From Phenylobacterium sp. (GTDB taxonomy: Bacteria; Pseudomonadota; Alphaproteobacteria; Caulobacterales; Caulobacteraceae): a stretch of DNA of 64,000 bases. Shown here piece by piece: positions 8,042 through 16,584 of the stretch (position 1 is its first letter; every line of letters begins with the position of its first letter). A program made the translations under genes and the position numbers. The notes under the pieces are model-generated. The model was not told the DNA's origin. It did no database searches and worked only from the letters and a program-made list of their open reading frames with translations. The stretch lies in assembly GCF_030693625.1 (NCBI RefSeq), contig NZ_JAUYAF010000035.1:1-64000 (forward strand), given 5' to 3'.

Positions 8042-8467
8042 GTGGCCCTTCCGAAGCCAGAAATCGGCCTCGTGATCCGGTTCAACTATCTCTGGCGATG
8101 TGAATGCGACCAGGGACGTGACAACGCCCGCTACCCGCGCCCTTGCGCGATCACTCTGTCGCATCGGCGCGCCGCCGATGGGCTGATGATCGTCATGGTC
8201 GCGCCAATCACCCACTCCGCACCGACCGCCGACAGATCGGCCTTGGAGATTCCGCCGAGAGTGAAGGAACATCTGGAGCTGGACGATGCGCGATCTTGGG
8301 TGGTCGCCGAAGAAGTCAATGAGTTCGCCTGGCCCGGATTCGACCTAGAACCCAACCAGGATGGCGAGATCGCTTACGGCATCCTGCCTCCACGACTCTA
8401 CAACAAGGTCAGAGACATGGTGATCGAGAGCGCTCGCTCCGGGAGCTTGGGTCGTATTCTTCGTTAG
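8042..8467 (+). CDS. probable toxin partner of the Phd-like antitoxin (PemK/MazF-like)
   Basis: The 141-residue product starts with GTG 5 bases after the antitoxin. Its pattern, LVIRFNYLW near the start, RPCAITLSHR, LMIVMVAPITHS, then ARSWVVAEEVNEFAWPG and a final YGILPPRLYNKVRDMVIE, resembles the SH3-like barrel of PemK/MazF RNA interferases (new strand, PxAITLS, VxPITS-like strand). The family is inferred from this layout and context; similar proteins are often annotated only as hypothetical. Its 3' end overlaps the convergent epimerase gene by 59 bases. Confidence 0.55.
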   Translation: MALPKPEIGLVIRFNYLWRCECDQGRDNARYPRPCAITLSHRRAADGLMIVMVAPITHSAPTADRSALEIPPRVKEHLELDDARSWVVAEEVNEFAWPGFDLEPNQDGEIAYGILPPRLYNKVRDMVIESARSGSLGRILR

Positions 8468-9602
8468 CGATGGCGGCGGCGATCGCCTCAGCGACGCTCG
8501 CCTGGTGCCGGCTCAGCTCCGCAATGGCGCAGATGATGTGGTAAAAGGAGCTGGCCGGTGCCGGCTCGTCGACGAAGGTCCCGTCGGGCCGGAGCTTGTC
8601 GTACCAGGCACCGGCGGCCGGGGTCTGCAGGTAGAGCCACAGGCCGTTCGCCGCCGCCAAGGCGTCGGCTTCCTGGCCCAAGGTCAGGGCGGCCTTCATA
8701 TATTCGGTCTGGGGCCAGAGCCGGGCCTCCGGCTCGCAGACCATGAGGTTGTCCCACAGCGCGTTTACGGCGATGCCGCGGGCGTCGACGCCGCGCTTGC
8801 CGTGCTCGAACAACTTTCGGGCGGCGTCGAGGGCGTCCTGGCGGCACCGCAGCCGTCCCCAGCGCGACATCAGCCAGGACCACTCAAACTGATGGCCTGG
8901 CTCGACCCGCCGCCCGTCATCTCCGGCCGCAGGCTTCCAGTCCTCGTCGAAGAACTCCCGCAGGAAGCCGCCGTCCGCGTCGATGAAGGTGGAGAGCGCC
9001 ATCTCGGCCATCTCGTCGGCGAGGCTGTCCCAGTCGCCCTCCCCCGCCTCGATCCAGGCCAGAGAGGCCTCCAGGACATGCATGTGGCAGTTGGACTGAT
9101 TGGGATGGTCGTCGGTCTCGCGGAACCCGGCGTTCGGGTGGCGCAAGGCCTGCAGGCCCGAGCGGGTCCGGGCCGCTTCGGCCGGCAGGTCGCGGCCATA
9201 GCCGCCCGCCGCGTGCATCATCGCCATGCCCAGCAGGGCAAAGGCTTGGTCATAGACCGCCACACCGTCGTCCAGCGCCTGCCCATCGAGGGACACCAAC
9301 TTGCGGACCAGACCATCTGGGCGTTGGAAGTGCTCGAAGGTGTAGTCCAGAGCGTGCCTCGCCGCCTGCTTCCAAGGCCCCGTCCAACCCAGGCTGCCGG
9401 CCGTCGTGAAGACATAGACCTGTCGGCCCTGCACCCGCCCGCGGCGCGGCGCGGGTGCAGGATCGCCCTGAACGGTGAGCGCTTCCAGGACGCCACCACG
9501 CTCATGGTCGACGCCGAGCCTCCACCAGAGCGGGAGAGCGGCGTCCTTCAGCCAGGCGTCGTAGGCGGCCAGGGCTTCGGAAAGCGTGTTGAAGGTCGCC
9601 AC
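8409..9602 (-). CDS. AGE-family sugar epimerase/isomerase
   Basis: The 397-residue protein is an N-acylglucosamine 2-epimerase/mannose isomerase family (alpha6/alpha6 barrel) enzyme. Family marks are YDQAFALLGMAMMH, a conserved-looking QSNCHMHVLEASLAW and EPGHQFEWSWLMSRW, whose His and Glu are at the active site. It interconverts aldoses or their phosphates; the substrate is not fixed by sequence. The GTG start follows the galE stop with no gap, so the two are translated together. The C-terminal ~18 residues (YDPSSRSERSRSPCL) look non-native and lie over the toxin gene, suggesting the original end was replaced. Confidence 0.85.
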   Translation of the reverse strand: MATFNTLSEALAAYDAWLKDAALPLWWRLGVDHERGGVLEALTVQGDPAPAPRRGRVQGRQVYVFTTAGSLGWTGPWKQAARHALDYTFEHFQRPDGLVRKLVSLDGQALDDGVAVYDQAFALLGMAMMHAAGGYGRDLPAEAARTRSGLQALRHPNAGFRETDDHPNQSNCHMHVLEASLAWIEAGEGDWDSLADEMAEMALSTFIDADGGFLREFFDEDWKPAAGDDGRRVEPGHQFEWSWLMSRWGRLRCRQDALDAARKLFEHGKRGVDARGIAVNALWDNLMVCEPEARLWPQTEYMKAALTLGQEADALAAANGLWLYLQTPAAGAWYDKLRPDGTFVDEPAPASSFYHIICAIAELSRHQASVAEAIAAAIANEEYDPSSRSERSRSPCL

Positions 9603-10589
9603 CTAGTCCTTCCCTCGCGCCGACTCGGCCTGATGCCAGCGCCACGCGGACTCTATGATGTCGTTGAGACGGTAGCGCGGGCTCCAGCCCAGGACCTCAC
9701 GCGCCTTGCGGTTGTCGGCCACCAGGGCCGGCGCGTCGCCGGGACGGCGCGGCGCGGTCTGGGCATCGAAACCGCCGCCCGCCACACCCTGGATGGCGGC
9801 CACCAACTCGCGGACGCTGGTCCCCGTGCCGGTGCCCAGGTTGAACACATCACTCCCGCCGCCCGCCAACAGGTGGCGCAGCGCCAGGACGTGGGCATCC
9901 GCGAGGTCGAGCACATGAATATAGTCACGCACCGCCGTTCCGTCGGCGGTAGGATAGTCGTCGCCGAAAATCCTGAAGCCGTGGTTCGAGCCCATGGCCG
10001 CGCGGATCGCCAGGGGGATGGCGTGGGTCTCCGGCTCGTGTCGTTCGCCGATGCGCCCCTCGGGATCGCAACCGGCGGCGTTGAAATAGCGCAGGATCAC
10101 CGAGCGGAAGCCAGAATAGCGGTCCAGATCGCGCAGGATCTGCTCCACCATCAGCTTGGAGTGGCCGTAGGGGTTGAGCGGCGCCTGGCGATGGCTCTCG
10201 TCCATCGGAACCTGCACCGGATCGCCATAGGTGGCGCAGGTCGATGAGAAGACCAGGGCGTTCACCCCGGCGCGACGGGCCGCCTCGATCAGGCTGACCG
10301 CGCCCGAGACATTGTTCTCATAGAAGCGGCCTGGATGCAGGACGCTCTCGCCAACCTCGATCAGGGCGGCGAAGTGGACGACAGCCGCGGGCTTGTAGAG
10401 GCTGAACACCTCGTCCAGACGCGCGGCGTCCCGGATGTCGCCCTCCTCCAGAGGTCCCCACTGGGCGAACGCCGCGTGGCCGTTAGACAGATTGTCGAAC
10501 ACCACGGGACGAAAGCCGGCTTCGGACAGCCTCAGGCAGGTATGCGAGCCGATATAGCCGGCGCCGCCGCTAACCAGGATTGTCTGCAT
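9603..10589 (-). CDS. galE: UDP-glucose 4-epimerase
   Basis: The 328-residue short-chain dehydrogenase has the NAD-binding GGAGYIGSH at the N-terminus, SSTCATYGDP and the catalytic YGHSK pair (Tyr-x3-Lys), then LRYFNAAGCDPEGRIGE and DYIHVLDLADAHVLAL, all diagnostic of GalE. It converts UDP-glucose and UDP-galactose in the cytoplasm, feeding surface polysaccharide. The AGE-family gene follows directly. A leftover C-terminus of a polysaccharide export protein lies just upstream, so the gene may once have belonged to an export cluster. Confidence 0.93.
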   Translation of the reverse strand: MQTILVSGGAGYIGSHTCLRLSEAGFRPVVFDNLSNGHAAFAQWGPLEEGDIRDAARLDEVFSLYKPAAVVHFAALIEVGESVLHPGRFYENNVSGAVSLIEAARRAGVNALVFSSTCATYGDPVQVPMDESHRQAPLNPYGHSKLMVEQILRDLDRYSGFRSVILRYFNAAGCDPEGRIGERHEPETHAIPLAIRAAMGSNHGFRIFGDDYPTADGTAVRDYIHVLDLADAHVLALRHLLAGGGSDVFNLGTGTGTSVRELVAAIQGVAGGGFDAQTAPRRPGDAPALVADNRKAREVLGWSPRYRLNDIIESAWRWHQAESARGKD

Positions 10590-10622
10590 CTCTCCCCCAG
10601 TCGCGGCGGCGATGACCGGCCT

Positions 10623-10685
10623 CTAGAAGAACCGTTCGGCGATCCGGATCGTGTCGCCCGGCGCAACCGGCGTGTTGGCGTCATA
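10623..10685 (-). pseudogene. C-terminal remnant of a Wza-type polysaccharide export protein
   Basis: Twenty codons ending in TAG encode YDANTPVAPGDTIRIAERFF, which fits the conserved end of Wza/GumB/HfsD-like export proteins (V.PGD.IR..ERFF). A stop precedes it, and the rest of the gene is missing. It sits 33 bases before galE on the same strand. Confidence 0.55.
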
Positions 10686-10982
10686 TCAGAAGGTTTCGCG
10701 AAGTTCAGTGAAAATCAGACCTAAAAGTGAGCGGCCGTTCGCCTGACGAGCGAACCTTCACGCGCCCGCCAAGCCCACTGGGCAGGGCGTGTTTGCTTTA
10801 GTGGGGTTGTTGAGCGGCGTCCATCACGGCGTCCGGCAAGACGACCGAAGCGGCGCTTATGTGTTCATGCGCGCTCGACACAGCTTGGACTCCGGGTCAT
10901 TTCGGGTCGCGGTCGCTACGCCCGTAGACAAATCGACCCAAAGCGGGACGCGCGCACCCCAATGCTATCGGTCCGCCCCGAC
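10686..10982. other. intergenic region without gene
   Basis: I see no supported gene. An imperfect stem (ACGCGCCC / GGGCGTGT, around 10760-10791) followed by TTTGCTTT could end plus-strand transcription. Confidence 0.3.
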
Positions 10983-11756
10983 CTAGGCCGGGATCTCGAG
11001 TTCCGCCACCTTCGCCACCCCGGCCGCCTCCAGCGCCGCGATCAGCTCCGCCACCGTCGCCTCCAGCTCCGCGGCGTCCCGCCCGCGCAGCACCAGGTTC
11101 GAGCCATAACCGCCCTCGCCGTAGAAGGGGTAGCTCCCCAGGCTCATGCCCGGGTGGGCCTTGGCCACCGCCTCCAGCGGCGCGGCGATGACACCTTCGC
11201 CCGAGCCTTCCACGCGCACCGTGCGGCTCAACACCACCGCCCCGCCCTTCAGCCGATGACCAACGTCCTCCAGCATGCCGCGCATGATCTGCGGCACGCC
11301 GGCCAGGACGAAGACATTGCCAATGGTGAAGCCAGGCGGGCCCTGGACCGGGTTCTTCACCAGGTCTCCGCCAACCGGCACCCGCGCCATGCGCCGGCGC
11401 GCGGCGTTGGGCTCGGCGCCCCACCGGGCGCTCATCATCGCGATGATGTCGGGGTGTTCGTAGAGCGCGACGCCGAAGGCCGCGGCCACGGCATCGGCGG
11501 TGATGTCGTCGTGGGTCGGACCAATACCCCCGGTGGTGATGACATAGTCGTAGCGGGTCCGCAGGGCGTCCAAGGCGGCGATGATGTCTTCATGCACGTC
11601 GGAGACGGTGCGGGCCTCCATCAGGTCCACCCCGTGGACGCCGAGATAGAGCGCGATGTCACGCAGGTTGGTGTCCTGGGTGCGGCCCGAGAGGATCTCG
11701 TCGCCGATGATCAGCACCGCGGCGGTCACCGCCCCCTGCCCCGCCGGACTACCCAT
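10983..11756 (-). CDS. CinA-like MoCF-binding domain protein
   Basis: The 257-residue product carries the molybdopterin-binding (MoCF) domain typical of CinA's N-terminal half: VLIIGDEILSGRTQDTN, VSDVHEDIIAAL, YVITTGGIGPTHDDITADAV and VFVLAGVPQIM. It lacks the C-terminal nicotinamide-nucleotide amidase domain of full CinA. The precise role of such stand-alone proteins is unclear; nucleotide pyrophosphatase activity has been shown for relatives. It is divergent from sfsA, with a 57-base shared promoter region. Confidence 0.88.
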   Translation of the reverse strand: MGSPAGQGAVTAAVLIIGDEILSGRTQDTNLRDIALYLGVHGVDLMEARTVSDVHEDIIAALDALRTRYDYVITTGGIGPTHDDITADAVAAAFGVALYEHPDIIAMMSARWGAEPNAARRRMARVPVGGDLVKNPVQGPPGFTIGNVFVLAGVPQIMRGMLEDVGHRLKGGAVVLSRTVRVEGSGEGVIAAPLEAVAKAHPGMSLGSYPFYGEGGYGSNLVLRGRDAAELEATVAELIAALEAAGVAKVAELEIPA

Positions 11757-11813
11757 CGCCGCTCTCCTCGCCTAGATCAGGCTTCCGCTTAGCGTATCGG
11801 ACGAGCCGCGCCC

Positions 11814-12533
11814 ATGGACTTCGACCAACCGCTCGTTCGTGGCCGCCTGGTCAGCCGTTACAAGCGCTTCTTCGCCGATGTGGTGCTGGACGACGGGACG
11901 GAGCTGACCACCCACTGTCCAAACCCCGGCGCCATGCTGGGGCTGAACACCCCGGGCTTCCCCGTGTGGATCTCGAAGTCGGACAATCCCAAGCGCAAGC
12001 TGGCCCACACCCTGGAGATCGTTGAGGTCGACGGCGGTTTGGTGGGGATCAACACCATGCACCCCAACCGGCTGGTGGCCGAGGCCCTGGACCTGGGCCT
12101 GATTCCGGAGTTGGCCGGCTACGCGTCGGTCCACCGCGAGGTGAACTACGGGGTCGCCAGCCGCATCGACTTCCTGCTGGAGAGCCCGGGTCGCCCGCCG
12201 TGCTGGCTGGAGGTGAAGAACAGTCACCTGAAGCGCGGCGGAACCCTCGCCGAGTTCCCCGACTGCGTGGCGGCGCGGTCGCTGAAGCATCTGGGAGAGT
12301 TGAAGGCCATGGCCGCCCAGGGCCACCGCGCGGTCATGCTGTTCGTGATCCAGCGCACCGACTGCGACGCCTTCGCCGCCTGCGCCGAACTCGACCCCAA
12401 ATACGCCGCCGGCCTGATCGACGCGGCGAAGGCGGGGGTTGAGGTTTTGTGCTATGCTTGCCACATCGGTGCGGACGCGATCCGCATCACCCACGCCATC
12501 CCCTGGCGCGACGCCCCGGCCGTCGCGGAGTAA
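11814..12533 (+). CDS. sfsA: DNA/RNA nuclease SfsA
   Basis: The 239-residue protein fits SfsA throughout: [20 protein letters not shown] (OB-like N-terminus), [31 protein letters not shown] and the nuclease-like core [14 protein letters not shown] followed by [16 protein letters not shown]. The family was named for sugar fermentation stimulation and is now described as a nucleic-acid binding/nuclease protein. map follows 5 bases after the stop, so the two form an operon, a common order in Caulobacterales. Confidence 0.93.
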   Translation: MDFDQPLVRGRLVSRYKRFFADVVLDDGTELTTHCPNPGAMLGLNTPGFPVWISKSDNPKRKLAHTLEIVEVDGGLVGINTMHPNRLVAEALDLGLIPELAGYASVHREVNYGVASRIDFLLESPGRPPCWLEVKNSHLKRGGTLAEFPDCVAARSLKHLGELKAMAAQGHRAVMLFVIQRTDCDAFAACAELDPKYAAGLIDAAKAGVEVLCYACHIGADAIRITHAIPWRDAPAVAE

Positions 12534-12538
12534 CGAGC

Positions 12539-13363
12539 ATGACCCTGACCGACGTCCTCGAGGCCGAGACCCGCACCGGCGAGATCCGCCTCCATGGCCC
12601 GGAAGGGTTTGATGGCATGCGCGCCGCCGGCAAGCTGGCCGCCGAGTGCCTGGACATGCTAACCCCGCACGTCGTGCCCGGCGCCGTCACCGACGACCTG
12701 GACCGGCTGGCCCGCGAGTTCATCCTCGATCACAAGGCCCTGCCCGCCTGCCTGGGCTATCGCGGCTACACCCGGACGGTCTGCATCTCGGTCAACCACG
12801 TGGTCTGCCACGGCATCCCCGGGGAGCGGCCCCTGCGCGAGGGCGACATCGCCAATATCGACGTCACCGTCATCGTCGACGGCTGGCACGGGGATCATAG
12901 TCGCATGTACGGCGTCGGCGCCATCGCCCCGCGCGCCAAGCGGCTGATCGACGTGACCTATGAGGCCATGCAGCACGGCCTGGACGCCGTGAAGCCCGGC
13001 GCCCGGACCGGCGACATCGGCTTTGCGATCCAGCAGTATGTCGAGGCCCAGCGCTGTTCGGTGGTGCGGGACTTCTGCGGCCACGGCCTGGGCCGGGTGT
13101 TCCACGATGCGCCCAACATCCTGCACTTCGGCCACAAGAACAGCGGTGAGCTGCTGCGGCCGGGCATGTTCTTCACCATCGAACCCATGGTGAACCTGGG
13201 CAAGCACCCAGTGAAGGTCCTCGCCGACGGCTGGACGGCGGTGACCCGCGACAAATCGCTGTCAGCCCAGTGCGAGCATTCGGTGGGTGTGACGGAGACC
13301 GGCTACGAGGTCTTCACCCTGTCGCCCATGGGCCTGTTCAAGCCGCCGGTTCAGGGCGACTGA
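12539..13363 (+). CDS. map: type I methionine aminopeptidase
   Basis: I start at ATG 12539 (MTLTDVLEAETRTGEIRLHG), 5 bases after sfsA; the longer frame overlaps sfsA. The 274-residue enzyme removes the initiator Met from nascent proteins. The metal ligands are visible in NIDVTVIVDGWHGDHSRMY (two Asp), FCGHGLGRVFHD (His), TIEPMVN (Glu) and SAQCEHSVGVTE (Glu), and the substrate-binding His in NHVVCHG. Essential housekeeping function. Confidence 0.95.
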   Translation: MTLTDVLEAETRTGEIRLHGPEGFDGMRAAGKLAAECLDMLTPHVVPGAVTDDLDRLAREFILDHKALPACLGYRGYTRTVCISVNHVVCHGIPGERPLREGDIANIDVTVIVDGWHGDHSRMYGVGAIAPRAKRLIDVTYEAMQHGLDAVKPGARTGDIGFAIQQYVEAQRCSVVRDFCGHGLGRVFHDAPNILHFGHKNSGELLRPGMFFTIEPMVNLGKHPVKVLADGWTAVTRDKSLSAQCEHSVGVTETGYEVFTLSPMGLFKPPVQGD

Positions 13364-13366
13364 GGC

Positions 13367-13657
13367 CTAGAAGAACATCGCCCGGGCGGCGGTGATCAGC
13401 AGGGCCCAGCCCGCGAGACTGCCCACGGTGATGAAGGCCAGGGACCGGCGCGGCGACCAGCGGCGGTCATCATCCTGGTGTTGAGAGAGACTGGCGGCCA
13501 GATCGGCCTGCAGCTGGCGGGCCGGACTGTCGATCGGATCAAAGGCGCCGTCCGCCAGGCGCACCGGCGATGGCGCGAGAACCCAGGCGTCGGCGGGAAC
13601 CGGCGGAATGCCGAGGGCCTCATGGGCCGCTGCAACGCGTTTCTGTGGGCGGGCCAT
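13367..13657 (-). CDS. small single-span membrane protein
   Basis: Starting at ATG 13657 (MARPQKRVAAAHEALG), preceded by GGAG, the product has 96 residues: a Pro/Ala-rich cytosolic part with PADAWVLAPSPVRL, then a membrane span at the very end (RSLAFITVGSLAGWALLITA). It converges with map 3 bases from its stop. Function unknown. Confidence 0.6.
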   Translation of the reverse strand: MARPQKRVAAAHEALGIPPVPADAWVLAPSPVRLADGAFDPIDSPARQLQADLAASLSQHQDDDRRWSPRRSLAFITVGSLAGWALLITAARAMFF

Positions 13658-13844
13658 CGCTTGGATCTCCAAGAAGGACTCAACCTGACCACCTTGAGTC
13701 TAACAAATCATCTCCCTGCGTAGTTACTGAGCGGTTAGCTGCGTCGATCCGCCTCGCCCGCCCCGCGCCAATCTGGAACGAATAAGGAACATTACCCGGG
13801 CGAACCGTGGCGGAGCGGGTCCATGGCGGACGGTGGCGAACTTC

Positions 13845-13983
13845 AGGGCCTGGAGCGGGCGCCGACGTTCAGATGACCCGCGAGATCGTCGAGGCCGGTA
13901 AGACGCTGCGCATCGCCATCCATGACGACTTGGTAGTCGGCCGCGACGGGTGGCCAGCTTCAAGGGCGCTGGGATTGTTCTAG
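13845..13983 (+). pseudogene. RadC (JAB domain) C-terminal remnant 1
   Basis: The frame reads ADVQMTREIVEAGKTLRIAI, HDDLVVGRDG and then WPASRALGLF before TAG. This is the conserved end of RadC/JAB proteins (QAD..MTREIVEAGK.L.I.LHDHL.VGR.G.ASF.ALGL). Two compensating single-base changes (a lost and a gained G around the final VASFK motif) scrambled four residues. Everything upstream is gone. It runs 4 bases into the convergent SapC gene. Confidence 0.75.
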
Positions 13984-14705
13984 CGGTCGTTGCTCACCAA
14001 CAGGTCGCCAAGCCGGGCCCAGTTCAGCGCAGAGTGCATCTGCGCGTAGATGGCGCTCATCCATCCCTGACGGCGCAGCAGCAGGAAGACCTCGTCGGGC
14101 AAGGCACGCAGCTTGGCCTCGTCGATGGTGGCGAAGCCCGCCATCTTCAGATCACCGCCGGTGGGTAGCTGGATGGTGGCCGCCCGACCCTCGAGAATGC
14201 CGCAGGCCACCAGCGCTTCGACGAAGGGCGCGGTGGCGAGGTCCGCCGCGCGCAGTGACTTGCAGAAGTCGAAAGCCGACTTGACGATCCGCGACGGCTC
14301 TCCGTCGGCGAACAGGGGCTGACCCGCACCCTGCACCAGGATCTCCGGATGATCCTCAATGCAAAGCTGAACGCCCCGCTCTTCGCCTTCGCCATACTCG
14401 GCCAGGATGAAGGGATAGCGGCGGACATAGGCCGGAACATAGGCGCCCTCCAGCCAGGCGCCCTTGGCGTCGACGAACAGGTTCTCGTCCTGCCGCAAAC
14501 CCACCACGGCCACCGGCCGCGCGCCGCCCTCGGTAGTGAAGGCGATGGGATAGGACAGGGCGGCGATCGGAATCTCCGCCAGGCTGACGGGGATGGCGTT
14601 GGTCTTGCGCGCAAAGCCATAATCCAACGCCTCCGCCAGCCCCGCCGCGCCATGCGCGGTCGGGTGAAGGGCGACCGGATTCTGATAGAAAAGTGGTCTC
14701 ATCAC
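13980..14705 (-). CDS. SapC family protein
   Basis: The 241-residue protein matches the SapC family of alphaproteobacteria: the start LFYQNPVALHPTAHG, an early ARKTNAIPVSLAEIPIAALS, YPIAFTTEGGARPVAVVGLR, AYVPAYVRRYPFILAE, and an end LRRQGWMSAIYAQMHSAL. The family is named after a Campylobacter S-layer locus product; its biochemical role is not established. In Caulobacterales it often occurs near TonB systems or alone, as here. Confidence 0.85.
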   Translation of the reverse strand: MMRPLFYQNPVALHPTAHGAAGLAEALDYGFARKTNAIPVSLAEIPIAALSYPIAFTTEGGARPVAVVGLRQDENLFVDAKGAWLEGAYVPAYVRRYPFILAEYGEGEERGVQLCIEDHPEILVQGAGQPLFADGEPSRIVKSAFDFCKSLRAADLATAPFVEALVACGILEGRAATIQLPTGGDLKMAGFATIDEAKLRALPDEVFLLLRRQGWMSAIYAQMHSALNWARLGDLLVSNDR

Positions 14706-14857
14706 GTGACGAACAGCTCCCCCAAGCTATTCCGTCCGCAAACCTCAGGCGGCGGACGATTGCTCCTTTAATCATGGGTTAAGGACTGACGCCATCCCGC
14801 ATGCCACAGCATGGGTAACAACGGTCGCCGACCACCCGGGCCGCGCTTCCGCCACCT

Positions 14858-14943
14858 TGGTAGGGACACCGGGAGTCGAACCCGGACGGGCTATGCCCAA
14901 CGGATTTTAAATCCGGTGCGTCTACCAGTTCCGCCATGTCCCC
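14858..14943 (-). tRNA. tRNA-Leu (anticodon UAA)
   Basis: On the minus strand GGGGACA begins the acceptor stem, followed by TGGCGGAACTGGTAGACGC (D-arm of class II tRNAs), the anticodon stem GGATT-TAA-AATCC giving UAA, a variable arm TGGGCATAGCCC, the T-arm CCGGGTTCGACTCCCGG and TGTCCCT ACCA with encoded CCA. The long variable arm and anticodon identify Leu. tRNA-Leu genes are common integration sites; a recombinase fragment lies 0.3 kb away, on the 5' side. Confidence 0.95.
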
Positions 14944-15217
14944 GCGCCAGAAGCGCACTTACGAGCACGCAACAGACTGGAAAATCAGGCCTACAGCACG
15001 AAGCTTGCTGACGTCGAGAAGAACGATGCCGGCGACCTTACGGCAGGCCAGCCACCCGGGAACGATACCACAGCAAAAACAACAGACTGTCTGAAAATTC
15101 CGCTCGACTGCTCGGCCCTTCCTGAGCATCAATGTGCTTAGGACATGCCTTTGTTCGCGCCCCCGGGTTTTGGGGCTTCTGGCAGTGGGGCGCTCATCGC
15201 CGGCCAGGAGACGCTGC

Positions 15218-15490
15218 ATGACGCAATTTCAGATCACTCAATCTCGAACCTGGGGCCACAACCTCACCGCGACGGTGCGCGAGAAGCCAAGACTGCTCGC
15301 CTTCCCCCCGCCCCTCGGGCAGGAAGAAATCCGCGAGATTCTTACCCTCCAGCAGGCCCTTGATCGGTGCCTCGCGCGCTGTCGTCTGAAGGGTCGATCC
15401 GAAGCCACGATCCAAGGCTACCAGGACGTCATCACCCGCCGCGGTCGCGATTTGGCTGGGCCGGACACTCGACGAGTTGGGGCGCCGTAG
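15218..15490 (+). pseudogene. tyrosine recombinase (integrase), N-terminal fragment
   Basis: From ATG 15218 (MTQFQITQSRTWGHN) the frame reaches EEIREILTLQQALDRCLARC and RLKGRSEATIQGYQDVI, which resemble the SAM-like core-binding domain at the start of phage-type integrases (TL..AL..YL...LKGRS.AT...Y). The frame then ends without any catalytic R-H-R-Y domain. Together with its position ~0.3 kb from tRNA-Leu, it suggests the leftover of an integrated element. Similarity is judged by eye and is modest. Confidence 0.45.
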
Positions 15491-15749
15491 ACGCGCCTTT
15501 GTCGCTTGTCATACCTAAGCTCAGCTCGGGCCCAACGACGGACACCAGTTCATGCGCGCCTTCCGGGCGATCTATCGGCGCGCGCGCAGGTTTGACACAC
15601 ATCTCTCGCCGCCGCCAACGGACGTGATCGAGTACAATCCCGGGCGTCGGCGTGAGAGATCATAACCGACCGCCCGGGTGGCTTGCGACGGTCGAAGGCA
15701 GAGGAACCCATCGTCAGAACCTGGTACCCTGCCCCCCCGCCCGCTACAC

Positions 15750-15971
15750 CTATCTTAGATTGCTGCACAACTGCGCAACGCTGATCCCAAGAGCCTGAGC
15801 GAGCTTGAACATGCTCTTAATGCTAGCATTTCGCTCACCGCGCTCGACCAAGCCAACGTAGTTGCGGTGGAGATCGGCCCGCCCGGCCAGTTCCTCCTGG
15901 CTGATACCCTGCTGCTTCCGCCAATGGCGCAATGCTCGGCCAAATGCCTCAAGATCTGCGTCGCTAGTCAC
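15750..15971 (-). CDS. XRE-family helix-turn-helix regulator
   Basis: The 73-residue protein is almost only an HTH domain: FGRALRHWRKQQGISQEELA, a recognition helix in DLHRNYVGLVERGERN, and SIKSMFKLAQALGISVAQL. It starts with GTG at 15971. It is divergent from the ECF sigma gene of the lasso-peptide receptor operon (start 16072), and a perfect palindrome (16005-16023) lies in the gap, so it may repress both itself and that operon. This regulatory link is inference. Confidence 0.85.
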   Translation of the reverse strand: MTSDADLEAFGRALRHWRKQQGISQEELAGRADLHRNYVGLVERGERNASIKSMFKLAQALGISVAQLCSNLR

Positions 15972-16004
15972 CCACCAAAGGTTGCTTTTCCGCGCACGCC
16001 GAAC

Positions 16005-16023
16005 TACACACTGTGAGTGTGTA
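16005..16023. promoter_or_regulatory. palindromic operator between XRE gene and ECF sigma gene
   Basis: TACACACT and AGTGTGTA form 8-base perfect arms around GTG in the 100-base divergent gap. The symmetry and position fit binding of the XRE protein encoded next to it. Confidence 0.6.
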
Positions 16024-16071
16024 TTTCACCACTTGGCAATTCAATGCACTCGGACTTCGGAAGGGCGCGCA

Positions 16072-16566
16072 ATGAACGGAATGAGCGGCCATAGCTTGGA
16101 GACGGCGGGTATCACCGCAAGTTTCTTGCGGGAAGCCCAATGGCTCTCGCGCACCTTGCGTCAGCGTTTCAAGGTGCAGGGCGCTGAGGATATCGTGCAG
16201 GAGACCTACCTGAGGTTGGCCACTCAGACCGACGTCCAACACCCTCGCGCCCTCCTGCTCCGCGTGGCCGTCAACATCGCCCGCGATCAGCTACGACGGG
16301 CGATTGTGCGAGATCGTCACGCCGCTCAGGCTATTCGTTTCGGCGGCACTCTGTTGTCACCAGCCGATCAAGCTGAGACCCTACTGCTGAAACAGATCGT
16401 CCTCTCACTCCCCGCCGCGGATCGCGAAATCTTCGTTCTCAGTCGCTTCCGAGGTTTGACTTACGACGAGATTGCGCACCACTCTGGATTGTCCGTCAAA
16501 ACGGTGGAGTGGCGGATGTCGCGATCGTTGGCGCATTGCGCAAAGCTGTTGCGGGACACCGACTAA
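16072..16566 (+). CDS. ECF sigma factor, FecI-like
   Basis: I start at ATG 16072 (MNGMSGHSLETAG), preceded by GAAGGG. The 164-residue protein has sigma region 2 (FKVQGAEDIVQETYLRLATQ, HPRALLLRVAVNIARDQLRR) and region 4 (LPAADREIFVLSRFRGLTYD, HHSGLSVKTVEWRMSRSLAH). It directs RNA polymerase to promoters of iron- or ligand-signalling systems and is held in check by the FecR partner encoded 18 bases downstream. With the STN-type receptor and the lasso isopeptidase it forms one operon. Confidence 0.9.
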   Translation: MNGMSGHSLETAGITASFLREAQWLSRTLRQRFKVQGAEDIVQETYLRLATQTDVQHPRALLLRVAVNIARDQLRRAIVRDRHAAQAIRFGGTLLSPADQAETLLLKQIVLSLPAADREIFVLSRFRGLTYDEIAHHSGLSVKTVEWRMSRSLAHCAKLLRDTD

Positions 16567-16584
16567 GGCGACAGAGAGCGCGCC

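Noticed and set aside
8505..10247. 580-codon plus-strand open frame
   Set aside because: It runs antisense to the AGE-family and galE genes, both clear by motif; long antisense frames are common at this GC content.
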